Notes: generated from the letters alone by a model not told the origin. Positions 33,662 to 41,398 are shown, counted from the first letter of the stretch. The stretch is DNA of 64,000 bases from Pigmentiphaga humi (GCF_900606115.1 NZ_UWPJ01000039.1:1-64000), one strand, 5' to 3'. Made by a program: numbers and translations.

Positions 33662-35196
33662 ACGACGAGAACCTGTATTCCCTGCTGGCCAGTGGCTTTC
33701 CGGCGGATCGCGATACCGTGTGCATCGAGGCGCCCGGCGCGGGCGACTACAGCTGGCGCGAGGTCGAGGCGCTGTCTGCGCGCATGGCCAACCTGCTCAA
33801 GTCGCTGGACCTGCCCGACGGGGCGCGGGTGGCCGCGCACGTGGAAAAGTCTCCGGAAGCGCTGCTGCTCTATCTGGCGACCTTGCGTGCCGGATATGTC
33901 TACCTGCCGCTGAACACTGCCTACCAGGAGGCCGAGATCGACTATTTCCTGGGGGACGCGGAGCCGTCCGTGGTGGTGTGCGCCGGCAAGAACCTGGAGT
34001 GGGTGAGCCGCTGCGCGCAGCGCGCCGGCACCGCCCACGTCTATACGCTCGACGACGACCAGACCGGCACCTTGCTCGACGCGGCGCGGCAGGCCGCGCC
34101 GGAGCACGCCGTGGTGCCGCGCGCCGCCGGCGATCTCGCCGCGATCCTGTACACCTCGGGCACCACCGGACGCAGCAAGGGCGCGATGCTCACGCACGGC
34201 AACCTGGCTTCCAATGCCCGGGTGCTGCACGAATATTGGGGCTGGCGCAGCGACGACGTGCTGCTGCACATGCTGCCGATCTTCCACGTCCACGGCCTGT
34301 TCGTGGCCGCCCATGGCGCGCTGCTGGCCGGCGCCAGGATGATCTGGCTGCCCAAGCTGGACGTGAACGCGGCGCTTAGGCTGCTACCGCGCAGCACCGT
34401 GATGATGGGCGTGCCGACGTATTACGTCCGCCTGCTGGCCGAGCCGGGTTTCGGCCGCGAGACCTGCCGCAACATGCGGCTGTTCGTCTCGGGCTCGGCG
34501 CCGCTGCTGATGGAAACCTTCGACGATTTCCGCGAGCGCACCGGCCACACCATCCTGGAGCGCTATGGCATGAGCGAGACCGTCATGCTGGTTTCCAACC
34601 CGTACGACCCGGCGCAGGGCGAGCGCCGCGGCAGCACCGTGGGCATGCCGCTGCCCGGCGTCTCGGTGCGCGTGGTGGACGACGCGGGCCAGCCTTGCCC
34701 GCCGGGGACGATCGGCAACATCGAAGTGCGCGGCCCCAACGTCTTCCAGGGCTACTGGCGCATGCCCGAGAAGACCCGGCAGGAGTTCACGGCGGACGGC
34801 TGGTTCAAGACCGGCGACGTCGGCCGCTGGGGCGGGGAATCCGGCGGTGCGGCCGTGCCGGACGGCTACCTGACCATCGTGGGACGCAGCAAGGACTTGA
34901 TCATCTCGGGCGGCTTCAACGTCTACCCCAAGGAGATCGAGAGTTTCATCGACGACATGCCGGGCGTGGCCGAAAGCGCGGTCATCGGCGTGCCGCACCC
35001 GGACTTCGGCGAAGCCGTCGTCGCCGTCGTCGTCCCCAAGCCCGGCGCCACCCTGGACGAAGCGGCCATGATCGCCACCCTCAAAGCCCGCATCGCCAAC
35101 TTCAAAGTCCCCAAGCGCCTGCACATCGTCCAGGAACTGCCCCGCAACACCATGGGCAAAGTCCAAAAGAACGTCCTGCGCGAGACCTACGCTTGA
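33658..35196 (+). CDS. matB: Malonyl-CoA synthetase (acyl-CoA ligase)
   Basis: A 512-residue adenylate-forming ligase that makes malonyl-CoA from malonate, ATP and CoA. The AMP-binding P-loop is YTSGTTGRSKGAMLTHGN (near residue 163); later blocks are ERYGMSETVMLVSNPY, DGWFKTGDVG, GRSKDLIISGGFNVYPKEIES and the adenylation Lys in PRNTMGKVQKNVLRE. Length and motifs fit MatB, as does the operon with matA. Substrate assignment rests mostly on that context. Confidence 0.9.
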   Translation: MNDENLYSLLASGFPADRDTVCIEAPGAGDYSWREVEALSARMANLLKSLDLPDGARVAAHVEKSPEALLLYLATLRAGYVYLPLNTAYQEAEIDYFLGDAEPSVVVCAGKNLEWVSRCAQRAGTAHVYTLDDDQTGTLLDAARQAAPEHAVVPRAAGDLAAILYTSGTTGRSKGAMLTHGNLASNARVLHEYWGWRSDDVLLHMLPIFHVHGLFVAAHGALLAGARMIWLPKLDVNAALRLLPRSTVMMGVPTYYVRLLAEPGFGRETCRNMRLFVSGSAPLLMETFDDFRERTGHTILERYGMSETVMLVSNPYDPAQGERRGSTVGMPLPGVSVRVVDDAGQPCPPGTIGNIEVRGPNVFQGYWRMPEKTRQEFTADGWFKTGDVGRWGGESGGAAVPDGYLTIVGRSKDLIISGGFNVYPKEIESFIDDMPGVAESAVIGVPHPDFGEAVVAVVVPKPGATLDEAAMIATLKARIANFKVPKRLHIVQELPRNTMGKVQKNVLRETYA

Positions 35197-35219
35197 AACT
35201 TGCGCTGAAGCTTTTCTCA

Positions 35220-35302
35220 GACCCAGGGCACAGCGGATCAGGCTCCGCCAGTCCGCCAGCGCCGCCCCCCCTTGGGGGGCCCGCGTAAGCGGGTAGGGGG
35301 GT
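35220..35302 (+). repeat. Dispersed intergenic repeat, copy 2
   Basis: About 83 bases beginning GACCCAGGGC and including GTCCGCCAGCGCCGCCCCCC, TTGGGGGGCCCGCGTAAGCG and GGTAGGGGGGTG. It is nearly identical to the copy at 43937-44020 except in the first third. Two hairpins can form: CCCCCC/GGGGGG and CCGC/GCGG. It separates matB from the tRNA-Leu gene and may act in mRNA end formation. Confidence 0.75.
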
Positions 35303-35318
35303 GTACAATCCCTCTCGT

Positions 35319-35647
35319 GCGCCCGTGACGAAATTGGTAGACGTAGCGGACTTCCGTAAAAGTGGAGTGCCCTGGACGAAAGTCCGGGAGTAGAACCCGT
35401 CAAATTCGGCGAACCCCTGGCACGGGAACGCCGAGCCAAGCAGGCGGCCCATGCGGGCCGCCGGGCGTGTGTAGAGACTCGACGGCGGGGGCCTAAGGCC
35501 GGCGCATCACGATGCGCCGGCGACGGTCAAGGCAGAGTCCAGACCCCAAACGGCATTGCCCTGGCGCAATCCGGCTGCGCGAGCAGTAGCAGGTAAGAAA
35601 ATCCGCCGCCGCAAGGCGTACCGGTTCGATTCCGGTCGGGCGCACCA
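35319..35647 (+). tRNA. tRNA-Leu(UAA), interrupted by a group I intron
   Basis: Exon 1 is 35319-35353 and exon 2 is 35598-35647; spliced they give an 85-base tRNA with encoded CCA. Acceptor GCGCCCG (35319-35325) pairs with CGGGCGC before ACCA. The D arm has ACG/CGT with AAATTGGTAGA; the anticodon stem GCGGA/TCCGC holds loop CTTAAAA with anticodon TAA; the long variable arm is CGCCGCAAGGCG; the T arm is ACCGGTTCGATTCCGGT. The break falls between T34 and A35, the same site used by cyanobacterial tRNA-Leu(UAA) introns. The only gene for UUA codons visible here. Confidence 0.95.
35354..35597 (+). ncRNA. Group I self-splicing intron (244 nt, no ORF)
   Basis: The insert starts after U34 and ends with G (35597), the terminal guanosine of group I introns. 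The core matches the Azoarcus-type tRNA introns: P2 hairpin CCTGGAC-GAAA-GTCCGGG (35371-35388); the P3/P4 block TCAAATTCGGCGAA; ACGCCGAGCCAAGC; a P6 hairpin GGCGGCCC/GGGCCGCC; the conserved P7/P3 strand GTGTAGAGACTCGACGG; a perfect P8-like hairpin with GCCGGCGCATC; and CAGAGTCCAGAC. A guide sequence GAGT at 35365-35368 can pair with exon ACTT, putting a U-G wobble at the 5' splice site. No homing-endonuclease gene. Confidence 0.93.
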
Positions 35648-35696
35648 TAGTGTTTCCTCGACAAGTGGGTACTCAAAAATGATTCAGAAGGCGAAT

Positions 35697-35855
35697 ATGA
35701 CCCAGCAGATCCAGCCTTCCCCGCACTTGTCCACCGAGGCTGACGAGGACGGCCGTGCGCCTTATCTGAAGCCGGAGCTCCTGGACAGAGGCTCGGTGGC
35801 AGAGCAGACCCGCTTCGGGGCTGCAGGCGCCCAGGACGGCGACACCTATTCTTGA
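35697..35855 (+). CDS. Lasso-peptide-type RiPP precursor
   Basis: A 52-residue peptide. The leader contains YLKPELLDRGSVAEQTR, an exact fit to the lasso leader pattern Y-x2-P-x-L-x3-G-x5-T-x. In that family Thr is the penultimate leader residue, so the core would be the last 13 residues, FGAAGAQDGDTYS. Asp at core position 8 could close an eight-residue ring onto the N-terminus; starting at the next Gly gives Asp at 7 or 9. The peptide ends in Ser, the residue phosphorylated in paeninodin-type lasso peptides by an HPr-like kinase, and such a kinase is two genes downstream. The ATG at 35697 has AGAAGG just upstream; an earlier in-frame ATG is at 35679. Confidence 0.85.
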   Translation: MTQQIQPSPHLSTEADEDGRAPYLKPELLDRGSVAEQTRFGAAGAQDGDTYS

Positions 35856-35881
35856 ACCGGTTGGATCCCCGCGCAGGCGCT

Positions 35882-36193
35882 ATGGGTCATCAGGCAGCCA
35901 TGATGCTTAGCAGACGCCCGGATGCCCTGTGGGCCGATTTCGACGGCCAGGTGATGGTCATGAGTATTGCCTTCGGGCGGTATTTCGAGATCAGGGGCGT
36001 GGGCACGGAAGTATGGAAGTTGCTCGACACCCCGCGTGAACCGGCCGATATCGTCCGGCACATCCTGGCCAAGTACCGGGTGGATATCGCGGATTGCGAG
36101 CGGGACGTCAACGCGTTTCTTCAACGCGCGCTCGAGGCAGGCCTGCTCGTCGATGAAGCCTGCCGGGCGGCCAACGAAGGGCCCGCGTGCTGA
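35882..36193 (+). CDS. PqqD-like leader-binding protein (lasso B1 type)
   Basis: A 103-residue protein of the PqqD/RRE fold that binds RiPP leader peptides: SRRPDALWADFDGQVMVMSIAFGRYFEIRGVGTEVWKLLDTPREPADIVRHILAKY and DVNAFLQRALEAGLLV. In lasso systems a free B1 protein of this form delivers the YxxPxL leader to the B2 protease and the cyclase. An ATG at 35882 is chosen; the frame is open to a TTG inside the precursor stop. The ribosome site is weak, so translation is probably coupled to the precursor gene. Confidence 0.85.
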   Translation: MGHQAAMMLSRRPDALWADFDGQVMVMSIAFGRYFEIRGVGTEVWKLLDTPREPADIVRHILAKYRVDIADCERDVNAFLQRALEAGLLVDEACRAANEGPAC

Positions 36194-36224
36194 CCCCGAT
36201 CGGCACGCGGCGAGGCAGACGACG

Positions 36225-37154
36225 TTGACGCGGTTGAAGTACAGGCTGTATGGGGTGACGCTCGAGACACCCTACATGCTGCCGGGCGTTCCCCCGGCCG
36301 CCGCAGGCAGCACCGCCGACGTGACGGTGCTGTGGGAAGGACGGGACGGTTGCCGTTCCGGCTGGAAAACCCTCGAGCCGTCCACGCAGCCCCACGCCCC
36401 CGAGGTCGGAACCACCGCGGACGGAGAGACCTGTCTGGCCTGGCGCGAAGGTTCGGAAGGCATGCTGTGGATCGTGGCCGCCGATGGATCCTGTGTCCGT
36501 CTGTATTGCGCCGAGCATCATTTCGTCCATGCCGCTGCGATGACCGTCGGCCTGATACTCGGCGTGGTGCTGCAGCGGCGCGGCGTATTGTGCCTGCACG
36601 GCGCGGCCGTTTCCTGGAAGGGGCGGTCCCTGGCCGTGCTGGGGGCCAGCGGCTCGGGCAAGTCCACGCTGTCGGCGGCCCTGGTTGCCCGCGGCGCAAC
36701 TCTGTTGGCCGATGATCTCGTGGCGGTCACCCAGGCCGCCGGCGCGCCTGCCGTCGAACGAGGCTGCCTCGGGATCCGCCTGCTGCCGGCGTCGCTCGAG
36801 CAGGGGATCGTGCCGGCCGGCCGGAATGTGGGCAAGGCCATCCACCATGGCAAGCATCTTTGGGACCTGTCCGCGGAAGCTGAGCTGGGCGAGCGCGCAT
36901 GTCCTCTGGAGGGGATATGGGTTCTGCGCCCGGCGCCGCAGGATAGCGGCGCATTTGCCATGGCCGCTTTGGCGCCGATGGACGCCATGCGCCAGTTGGT
37001 CTCGAACTGGTATCCCCCTTCGTTGTTCCGGTTGATGGAGCCTGCGGCGTTTTCCAGGATGCGGGAGCTTGCCTGCGACGTGCCGGTGCGGGCAGTGACG
37101 TATGGACACCGCTGGTCTCATCTCTCGGCATTGGCGGAGACGCTGCTCGCATGA
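36225..37154 (+). CDS. HPr-kinase-like protein (putative RiPP serine kinase)
   Basis: About 309 residues resembling the C-terminal kinase half of HPr kinase: CLHGAAVSWKGRSLAVLG, the P-loop GASGSGKST at residues 140-148, and LLADDLVAV (the DD acts as Walker B). The HPr kinase N-terminal domain is replaced by a different 110-residue region. Kinases of this type in lasso clusters phosphorylate the C-terminal Ser of the precursor, and this precursor does end in Ser. The start is set at a TTG (36225) nine bases after GAGG; no ATG is available. The stop overlaps the next gene (37151-37154). Confidence 0.8.
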   Translation: MTRLKYRLYGVTLETPYMLPGVPPAAAGSTADVTVLWEGRDGCRSGWKTLEPSTQPHAPEVGTTADGETCLAWREGSEGMLWIVAADGSCVRLYCAEHHFVHAAAMTVGLILGVVLQRRGVLCLHGAAVSWKGRSLAVLGASGSGKSTLSAALVARGATLLADDLVAVTQAAGAPAVERGCLGIRLLPASLEQGIVPAGRNVGKAIHHGKHLWDLSAEAELGERACPLEGIWVLRPAPQDSGAFAMAALAPMDAMRQLVSNWYPPSLFRLMEPAAFSRMRELACDVPVRAVTYGHRWSHLSALAETLLA

Positions 37155-39172
37155 TGCCTGCCTCGTTGACGCCCATCCTCGCGTTTTCGCTCGCGCACCA
37201 GGGTTGGGAGATGTCGTCCGGCCTGTCCTGGCTGTCGAGCCTGTTGCCGGCCGTGGCCTGTGCCGGCGTCGAGTTCAGGATGGACGGCAAGGCTGAAGGC
37301 GTGATCGATCTGCAGCAGCGCATCAAGAGCGCTGCGGACGTCGAGCGTCTCCGTCTGCGCGTCGGCGGCCTGCTGCAGCGCGATGGGGGCGAGGTCCCGG
37401 CGTGCTGGAGGATGCTGGAGCATGCCATCGGGCTCGGCGTGTTCGAATTGCCATTCGATGAGTGTTGGCTGGAACTCGACCACGTGGCGCAGGGGCAATT
37501 GCCGGCGCTGTCCTGTTTCATCAAGTTCGACGATCGCGTGGACGCGCCGGATCTGGCGGTCCGCGCGGAACGATGGCTGGCATGTTTCGGCCAGGCCTTG
37601 GGCGACGGCGCGCGCAGTGTGCTGCAGCGATGCCAGGCCGCGTGCCGGCCCGGCCAGCGCGTGTCGTATCTCGGCTTCATGCTCGGACGTCCGGGCGCGC
37701 CGCTGCGCTTGATCGTGGAAGGCGTCGCGTGGGATGGCTTCCAGCCGTTGCTGGGCGGGATCGGCTGGCAAGGCGACGGCGAGGCGCTGCAACGCGAACT
37801 CGACTTCCTGTTCGGCCATTTCGACCGCATACGCCTCGCGCTGACAGTGGGCGATGCCGTCGAAGCGGCGTTCGGGCTCGAATGCTTCGTCGGCCGGTCC
37901 GGCGAGCGGGACATGCGGTGGTCCGGCGCGCTCGGCGCGCTGGCTGGGCGCGGGTTGTGCACCGAGGCGCACCGGCGGCGGATCGCGGCCTGGCCGGACA
38001 CCGCAACGCCGGCAACCGCCAGCGCGCCGTGGCCGGACGCCATGCTGATCGATGCCCTCGCCAAGGGGGCGAATTGGCTGGGCCGGCTCGACTTTCGCAT
38101 CAGCCATGTCAAGCTCGGGTTCGACGGCAAGGCGCTAGCGGGGGCCAAGGCCTACCTCGGTTTCGTGGAAACCTGGGAGGATCTGGCCGCGCCGGCTTCT
38201 GTCGCCGATCCCGCGCGCCGTGGGACAGGCCCCAGGTCCGCGGGCGAGGCATGCGGCGCTGCCCTGGACTTTCTGCTGGACAGCCGCATGCCCGGGGGAT
38301 GGTGGCTGGATTATCCGGGATTGCAGAACGCCAGCGATGAATGGGTGAGCGCGTACGCCGCCAATGCGATCCTGGACCATGCCGGCGATGCGGCGGCGTT
38401 GGCCGCGGCCGCGCGGGCCTGGTCGCTGCTGAGTACGAGCACGCGTGACGGATGGGGCTGGAATCGCGTCAAACCGGCTGACGCCGACAGCTCCATCTGG
38501 GCGTTGCGCCTGGCCGCGCGGCTGGGCGCGGCGGGAGCGAGGCAGGCGCATGCGGGGCTGGATTTCCTGCGCGCCCACATGAGCCAGAGCGGCGGCCTGC
38601 GCACTTATGCGCGCGAGTGTGTGAAGCAGGGCCCGCACAGCCAGCCCATGCTGCCCGCGTGGTTCGACGTGCAGGATTGCGTGACCGCCGCGGCAGCAGG
38701 GCTGGAGGCTTTCAAGGAAGGCGCGCTGGGCCATCTGCGTCGATCGCAAGGCCCGGAGGGAGCATGGACGTCCTATTGGTGGGTGGACGCGGCGTATCCT
38801 ACCGCGTTGGCGGTGGAGGCCCTGGCCGCCTCGCCGCAGCCTGGCGACCGGGCAATCATCGGCCGCGCGGTCGATTGGGCGGCCCGCCGCTGCGTCCCTG
38901 CAGCCGGGGAAGACGGCGCGCGGTGCGGGGGGCCGTTTTCCCGCGCACTCCTGGCGCGCATCCTGGGCCATGCCGCGTATCCGGATAAAGCGTTGCTGAC
39001 GCGTCTCCGGGACGGCCTGTTGCAGGACCAGCTCGCCGACGGTTCCTGGACGGCGTCGGCCTGGATGGCGATTCCCCTGGAAGGACGCAGCCTGATCGTG
39101 GTCGACGGAGCGCGGATCATCACCTCCTCCACGGTCCTGGCCAGTCTCGCCAGGCTGAGGCATGTGGTGTAA
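37151..39172 (+). CDS. Two-domain protein with squalene-cyclase-like C-terminal half
   Basis: A 673-residue protein not recognised over its first 340 residues. The second half has the features of the terpenoid-cyclase/prenyltransferase barrel: QW-like repeats (MPGGWWLDYPG, STSTRDGWGWN, GPEGAWTSYWW, LADGSWTASAW) and a DADSS motif with D444 and D446, which recalls DxDD of class II cyclases with the final Asp lost. It starts inside the kinase gene stop (ATGA), so it belongs to the RiPP operon. Its job is unknown: a modifying enzyme adding an isoprenoid, a scaffold, or a replacement for the missing leader protease are guesses. No Cys-His-Asp protease triad of the B2 type was found. Confidence 0.75.
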   Translation: MMPASLTPILAFSLAHQGWEMSSGLSWLSSLLPAVACAGVEFRMDGKAEGVIDLQQRIKSAADVERLRLRVGGLLQRDGGEVPACWRMLEHAIGLGVFELPFDECWLELDHVAQGQLPALSCFIKFDDRVDAPDLAVRAERWLACFGQALGDGARSVLQRCQAACRPGQRVSYLGFMLGRPGAPLRLIVEGVAWDGFQPLLGGIGWQGDGEALQRELDFLFGHFDRIRLALTVGDAVEAAFGLECFVGRSGERDMRWSGALGALAGRGLCTEAHRRRIAAWPDTATPATASAPWPDAMLIDALAKGANWLGRLDFRISHVKLGFDGKALAGAKAYLGFVETWEDLAAPASVADPARRGTGPRSAGEACGAALDFLLDSRMPGGWWLDYPGLQNASDEWVSAYAANAILDHAGDAAALAAAARAWSLLSTSTRDGWGWNRVKPADADSSIWALRLAARLGAAGARQAHAGLDFLRAHMSQSGGLRTYARECVKQGPHSQPMLPAWFDVQDCVTAAAAGLEAFKEGALGHLRRSQGPEGAWTSYWWVDAAYPTALAVEALAASPQPGDRAIIGRAVDWAARRCVPAAGEDGARCGGPFSRALLARILGHAAYPDKALLTRLRDGLLQDQLADGSWTASAWMAIPLEGRSLIVVDGARIITSSTVLASLARLRHVV

Positions 39173-39186
39173 GGAAGGGAGCGAAT

Positions 39187-39423
39187 ATGCAAAACTGTCA
39201 TGCCGGGCATGAAAGCGCCATCCAGTCCGCGCTGCATTTCATCCGGCACCTGCGCGGCGCCCCCGGGTTGGCGGCGCAATTGGGCGTCGGATCCGGCCTG
39301 GCCGCCCTCGGGGATCTGGTCGAATCGGGCGCGCGCCTAGGCTGGGTGTTCGACGAAGACGCATTGCGTGCCGCATTCCGCATCGAGTGGACGATGCGTG
39401 CGGCATTGGTCCGCCGCCCGTGA
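39187..39423 (+). CDS. Nif11-like small protein in the RiPP operon
   Basis: A 78-residue protein with a Nif11-like pattern: AIQSALHFIRHLRGAPGLAAQLG, then ALGDLVESGARLGWVFDEDALRAAFRIEWTM. This follows the usual helix, DPxL, GF-x-F-x-xEEL order. Nif11 domains serve as leaders of many RiPP precursors, but here no core peptide follows the domain, and no GG cleavage site is present. It could instead act as an accessory adaptor, or be a precursor with an unusual short tail (ALVRRP). GGAAGGGAG stands before the ATG; 14 bases after the cyclase-like gene. Confidence 0.65.
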   Translation: MQNCHAGHESAIQSALHFIRHLRGAPGLAAQLGVGSGLAALGDLVESGARLGWVFDEDALRAAFRIEWTMRAALVRRP

Positions 39424-39460
39424 ACGTATGGTGCCGGGTTTTTCTTCTTGAGGATTCGAT

Positions 39461-41398
39461 GTGACCGCGATTGCCGGCCTGGTTCGATTGGATGGGCAGC
39501 CCGCGTCTCGCGCGGCGCTGGAGCGCGTGCAAGGCGTCCTGGCTCCTTATGGTCCCGACGCCAGCCAGTCCTGGCTGCGCGAGAGCGCGGGTTTCGTGCG
39601 CACACTGCTGCGGATCACACCGGAAGACAGCCTGGATTTCCAGTTGCCCTATGACGCGGCCAGCGGCACGTTGGTGCTCTTCGACGGCAGGCTGGACAAT
39701 CGCGAGGAACTGGCGGACGACCTGGGAATCGGCGGCGCCGAACTGGCCACCCTGGCCGACGGCATGCTGACGCTGCGCGCGTGCCTGCGCTGGGACGACG
39801 GCACGCCATCCCGCCTGCTGGGCGATTTCGCGCTGGCCTGCTGGCAGCCTTCGCGCAGGCGGCTGTGGCTGGCGCGGGATCCCATGGGAGCGCGTCCGCT
39901 GTTCTGGCACCGCCACTCGGATTTCTTTGCCTTTTCGACCATGCCCAAGGGCTTGTTCGCGCTGCCCCAGGTGCCGCGCGAACTGGACGAGGAGGCCTTG
40001 CACGACGGAATGTGCCTGTTGCCCATGACGGGTCCGCGATCGCTCTTCAAGGACGTCTGGCGCATCGAGCCCGGCCAGGTGCTGACGCTGGAGCAGGGCC
40101 GCATCGCGGCGCGCCGCTATCACGATTTCGATACGACGCGGGAGCTGCGCCTGTCGAGCGACGACGACTATCTGGAGGGCTTTCGGCACGAGCTGGAGCG
40201 TGCCGTGGCGCGGCGCTTGCGCAGCCGCGGCGCGGTGGCCTCGCACCTGAGTTCCGGTTTCGACAGCGCCACGGTCACGGCGATAGCGGCGCGTCAGCTG
40301 GCAGAGCGGGGGGGCCGGCTGCTGGCCTACACGGCGGTGCCGCGGGAGGGCTATGCGCTGCCGTCGCCCAGGGGGCGGTATGGCGATGAAGGACCGGGTG
40401 CGCGCGCGGTCGCAGCGCGGTTTCCGAACATCGAGCACGTGCTGATCCGCAGCGGCGCCGTTTCCCCGCTCAAGGGCCTGATGCGCGCGATGGAACGCCT
40501 GGACCGCGGACCGGCCAATCCGTGCAACCAGGTCTGGATCGACGCGATCGAAGCGGATGCCGTGCAGCGCGGCGCGCGCGTGCTGCTGACCGGCCAGATG
40601 GGCAACATGACCATCTCGTACTCCGGCGAACCTTACCTTTCCGAGTTGCTCGCGCATGGAGCCTGGGGCGAATGGTGGCGGGAACTCAGGGCCTTGAAAC
40701 GGCACGGCAGCCGGCGCTGGCGTGGGCTGCTGGGCGCCTCGCTGGGGCCGTACCTGCCGTCCTGGCTGTGGCGGGCCACCTTGCCCCTGCGCGAGAACGG
40801 CGTGAGCGCAGTGACGAGCTATATGGCCATCAACGAAGCTTTCATGGCGCGCATGGACAGCCCGCGGCGGATACGTGCCGCAGGCTGGGATACCACCTGT
40901 CAGCCCTGGGGCGACGGGCGGAAAATGCGCATTGCCGTGCTGCGCCGCATGGATTGGGGCGATAGCTCGGCGGCGGCCAACGCAGCGGGGTTGGAAATGC
41001 GCGATCCCACCGCCGACCTGCGGCTGATCGAATATTGTCTTTCATTGCCCGGGCACCAGTACCTGCGCGGCGGCCAGACCCGCTGGCTGCTGCGCCGCCT
41101 GATGGGCGGCGTATTGCCGCCGGAGATACTGGGCGCCAAAGAGAGAGGCCTGCAGGCCGCCGACTGGCATGAAGGCGTGTCGGCCGACCTGGCGGGCCTG
41201 AAGGCCGAGTGGCAGCGCCTGAGCGAGCATCCGACGGTCGGCCGCTACCTCGACCTGCCCGCGCTGCGCAAGATCCTCGACGATTGGCCCGAAGAGGGCT
41301 GGCACGACCACCGGGTCATCGGCACCTTCCGGATGAAGCTTTTGCGTGGATTGGCCGTGGGAGCGTTCGTCCGCTATGTGGACGACCGAAATTCCTGA
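39461..41398 (+). CDS. Asparagine-synthase-like lasso macrolactam cyclase (C protein type)
   Basis: A 645-residue asparagine synthase B-like protein starting with GTG (GAGGA ahead). The N-terminal glutaminase-like half lacks the catalytic Cys2 (the start is MTAIAGL), as in lasso cyclases. The synthetase half has the pyrophosphatase loop SSGFDSAT at residues 264-271 (SGG-x-DSS form), GDEGP, and TGQMGNMTISYSG. Lasso C proteins adenylate the Asp or Glu side chain of the core and join it to the N-terminal amine. Last gene of the RiPP operon. No ABC exporter follows. Confidence 0.87.
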   Translation: MTAIAGLVRLDGQPASRAALERVQGVLAPYGPDASQSWLRESAGFVRTLLRITPEDSLDFQLPYDAASGTLVLFDGRLDNREELADDLGIGGAELATLADGMLTLRACLRWDDGTPSRLLGDFALACWQPSRRRLWLARDPMGARPLFWHRHSDFFAFSTMPKGLFALPQVPRELDEEALHDGMCLLPMTGPRSLFKDVWRIEPGQVLTLEQGRIAARRYHDFDTTRELRLSSDDDYLEGFRHELERAVARRLRSRGAVASHLSSGFDSATVTAIAARQLAERGGRLLAYTAVPREGYALPSPRGRYGDEGPGARAVAARFPNIEHVLIRSGAVSPLKGLMRAMERLDRGPANPCNQVWIDAIEADAVQRGARVLLTGQMGNMTISYSGEPYLSELLAHGAWGEWWRELRALKRHGSRRWRGLLGASLGPYLPSWLWRATLPLRENGVSAVTSYMAINEAFMARMDSPRRIRAAGWDTTCQPWGDGRKMRIAVLRRMDWGDSSAAANAAGLEMRDPTADLRLIEYCLSLPGHQYLRGGQTRWLLRRLMGGVLPPEILGAKERGLQAADWHEGVSADLAGLKAEWQRLSEHPTVGRYLDLPALRKILDDWPEEGWHDHRVIGTFRMKLLRGLAVGAFVRYVDDRNS

